Assembly (NCBI GenBank): GCA_002292215.1 | Contig: DBBN01000057.1 | Location: 1 to 8,515, forward strand | Source: Glaciecola sp. UBA983 | GTDB taxonomy: Bacteria; Pseudomonadota; Gammaproteobacteria; Enterobacterales; Alteromonadaceae | Direction of reading: 5' to 3' | Length of the DNA stretch: 8,515 nt | In this document: piece after piece, positions 7,001 to 8,515 of the stretch | Numbering within the stretch: the first letter of the stretch is position 1 | Layout: every line of letters begins with the position of its first letter | The notes under the pieces: generated by a model | Told to the model about the DNA's origin: nothing | The model's input: only the letters and a program-made list of their open reading frames with translations | Database searches by the model: none | Made by a program: the position numbers and the translations under genes

Positions 7001-7129
7001 ATGTCATCTGATTCTAATTTCAAAGACCCATTCAATGTTTGGTATTTTCTTGCAGCCGTTGCGGTTTTGCTAGCTATGCCTTTATTGAACGCAATTTGCG
7101 GTTGGTTCGTATTCTATATCTCTAAGTAA
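7001..7129 (+). CDS. Small single-pass membrane protein, 42 residues
   Basis: I do not recognise this protein. It begins MSSDSNFKDPFNVWYFLAAV, with a polar 12-residue head followed by a hydrophobic stretch from about 13 to 40 that contains a proline at 27 and a single cysteine at 33, and ends ISK. It would be a one-span, or short kinked, inner-membrane protein. The ribosome site is excellent: AGGAG at 6989-6993, seven bases before the ATG, which together with the membrane pattern makes a real gene likely despite its size. It follows the receptor terminator and ends 22 bases before apt, so it is probably the first gene of an apt-dnaX transcript. No promoter could be picked out with confidence in the 50 bases upstream. 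Confidence 0.7.
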   Translation: MSSDSNFKDPFNVWYFLAAVAVLLAMPLLNAICGWFVFYISK

Positions 7130-7151
7130 AATAACTATAAAAGGGTGAATT

Positions 7152-7688
7152 TTGTCAGGCGAATATATCAAATCGGTTATTAAAACCATTCCGGATTACC
7201 CTAAACCGGGTATCATGTTTCGCGACGTTACCAGCGTCCTAGAGGATCACGATGCATTCATGCAATGTATCACTCTGCTAGCTGAACATTTCAAAGACCA
7301 TAAATTTGATAAAATCGCAGGCACGGAAGCACGAGGTTTTCTTTTTGGTGCCCCTTTAGCTTTGGCATTAGGTGTCGGTTTTATTCCGGTGCGTAAGCCT
7401 GGTAAATTGCCACGTGAAACCATTTCTGAAGAATATGAACTCGAATATGGCACGGATAATTTAGAAATTCATACCGATGCGGTCGATCCTGGTGAGCGTG
7501 TCTTAATGCTTGATGATCTACTCGCTACCGGTGGAACTATGATTGCCACTGCGAAGCTAATTAAGCGTCTTGGTGGTATTGTTGAGCATGCTGGATTTGT
7601 TATTTCATTGCCTGATATTGGTGGTGATATCCGACTAAAAGAGGCCGGGATTACACCATACGCAATCTGCGAATTTGAAGGCGATTAA
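7152..7688 (+). CDS. apt: Adenine phosphoribosyltransferase
   Basis: Converts adenine and PRPP to AMP and pyrophosphate in purine salvage, as a cytoplasmic dimer. The 178 residues are close to E. coli Apt (183) and highly similar throughout. Visible features are the [13 protein letters not shown] block (15-27) near the adenine pocket, [12 protein letters not shown] (57-68), the flexible-loop region [21 protein letters not shown] (81-101) and the PRPP-binding motif [13 protein letters not shown] (117-129) with the paired aspartates. The start is TTG at 7152 with AAGGG six bases upstream. An in-frame TGA two codons before rules out an earlier start, and the next in-frame ATG is at codon 22, inside the conserved block. 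dnaX begins six bases after the stop, as in other gammaproteobacteria. Confidence 0.96.
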   Translation: MSGEYIKSVIKTIPDYPKPGIMFRDVTSVLEDHDAFMQCITLLAEHFKDHKFDKIAGTEARGFLFGAPLALALGVGFIPVRKPGKLPRETISEEYELEYGTDNLEIHTDAVDPGERVLMLDDLLATGGTMIATAKLIKRLGGIVEHAGFVISLPDIGGDIRLKEAGITPYAICEFEGD

Positions 7689-7694
7689 TTAATT

Positions 7695-8515
7695 ATGAGC
7701 TATCAAGTACTGGCAAGGAAGTGGCGCCCAAGTAAGTTTTCTGAGCTTGTTGGGCAAGAGCATGTCGTTACAGCCATATCTAATGCGTTAGATAATAATC
7801 GTTTACACCATGCGTATTTGTTCACCGGTACTCGAGGGGTAGGTAAAACGACGATTGCTCGAATATTTGCCAAAAGCTTGAACTGTGAATCAGGCTTAAG
7901 CGCCAACCCTTGTGGTCAATGCGGTACCTGTAAAGATATCGAACAAGGTCGATTTGTTGACTTACTCGAAATCGATGCCGCATCTCGCACCAAAGTGGAT
8001 GATACTCGAGAACTTCTCGATAATGTACAGTATCGTCCTACTCAAGGTGATTACAAAGTTTATCTGATTGATGAAGTGCATATGCTATCTAAGCATAGTT
8101 TTAATGCCCTTTTAAAAACATTGGAAGAGCCACCTCCGCATGTGAAGTTTTTGTTGGCGACGACTGATCCACAAAAGCTTCCGGTAACGATTTTATCCCG
8201 TTGTTTGCAGTTTAATCTCAAAGCATTATCCAGAGAACAAATCCAACAGCAATTATCTTATGTATTAACCCAAGAGCAAATTAACCACGAGCCTGCAGCG
8301 TTAGCTCAGCTGGCTCGAGCGGCTAATGGGTCGATGCGTGATGCCCTGAGCTTGACTGACCAAGCCATCGCCCAAGGTAACAATCAAATCAGTGCGAGTA
8401 TTGTCACAGATATGCTCGGCTTGATGGATAAAAACCAAATTTTAAAAATGCTGCATAGCCTCATTGAAGGTCACAAAGAAGCAGTATTTGAGCAAGTCGA
8501 AGCGCTCGCTCAAAC
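7695..8515 (+). CDS. dnaX: DNA polymerase III tau/gamma subunit, N-terminal part (runs off the window)
   Basis: The clamp-loader ATPase of the replicative polymerase; tau also holds the polymerase cores and the DnaB helicase. The window contains the first 273 residues, covering the AAA+ module. MSYQVLARKWRP is the typical start. The Walker A GTRGVGKT (45-52, Lys51), the four zinc cysteines C64, C73, C76 and C79, the Walker B DEVH (126-129), the sensor LLATTD (153-158) and the arginine finger in SRC (Arg169) are all intact, followed by the helical lid with GSMRDALSL (212-220). The region that would contain any gamma-producing frameshift signal lies beyond the window. The ribosome site is weak: GAAGG in the end of apt, 13 bases before the ATG, which suggests translational coupling to apt. 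Confidence 0.97.
   Translation, partial: MSYQVLARKWRPSKFSELVGQEHVVTAISNALDNNRLHHAYLFTGTRGVGKTTIARIFAKSLNCESGLSANPCGQCGTCKDIEQGRFVDLLEIDAASRTKVDDTRELLDNVQYRPTQGDYKVYLIDEVHMLSKHSFNALLKTLEEPPPHVKFLLATTDPQKLPVTILSRCLQFNLKALSREQIQQQLSYVLTQEQINHEPAALAQLARAANGSMRDALSLTDQAIAQGNNQISASIVTDMLGLMDKNQILKMLHSLIEGHKEAVFEQVEALAQ

Noticed and set aside
7247..7906. Minus-strand frames in apt and dnaX
   Set aside because: They are shadows of two well-known essential-type genes with intact motifs on the plus strand.

Overview
The window is a chromosomal stretch of a marine-type gammaproteobacterium, most likely in the Alteromonadales (Shewanella, Moritella or Psychromonas-like). The reasons are the AT-rich composition, the apt-dnaX gene pair, the style of the RimK and Apt proteins, and a methyl-accepting chemotaxis protein behind a FliA-like promoter. 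This placement is inferred from protein resemblance only; there is no rRNA gene in the window. I see no IS element, CRISPR array, tRNA or phage gene.

Layout. On the minus strand at the left end, a DUF2157 polytopic membrane protein is followed by a short glutaredoxin-family gene. The glutaredoxin has an intact CPFC active site, but its reading frame has no ordinary start codon. A 225-bp divergent intergenic region separates this pair from a 69-residue acidic orphan protein on the plus strand. Next comes a tight three-gene cluster: rimK (glutamate ligase for ribosomal protein S6), a zinc-dependent aspartoacylase/succinylglutamate desuccinylase-like enzyme, and a retropepsin-like protease of the so-called ATP-dependent zinc protease family (RimB-like). 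A DUF2797 protein with cysteine pairs and a GIY-YIG-like core lies 54 bp downstream. A chemotaxis receptor with no extracellular sensing domain follows, with a candidate sigma-28 promoter upstream and a hairpin terminator downstream. The right end holds a 42-residue membrane protein, apt with a TTG start, and the first 821 bases of dnaX, which runs off the window.

How the parts fit. The rimK cluster looks like a ribosome-modification module: a ligase that adds glutamates to S6, next to two putative hydrolases that could remove or process such tails. The small membrane gene, apt and dnaX are closely spaced and probably share a transcript. The chemotaxis receptor is an independent unit under likely flagellar control. 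The most unusual points are the broken start of the glutaredoxin gene, the paired hydrolases next to rimK, the DUF2797 GIY-YIG resemblance, and two uncharacterised small proteins. I see no evidence for a wholly new defence or mobile system here.
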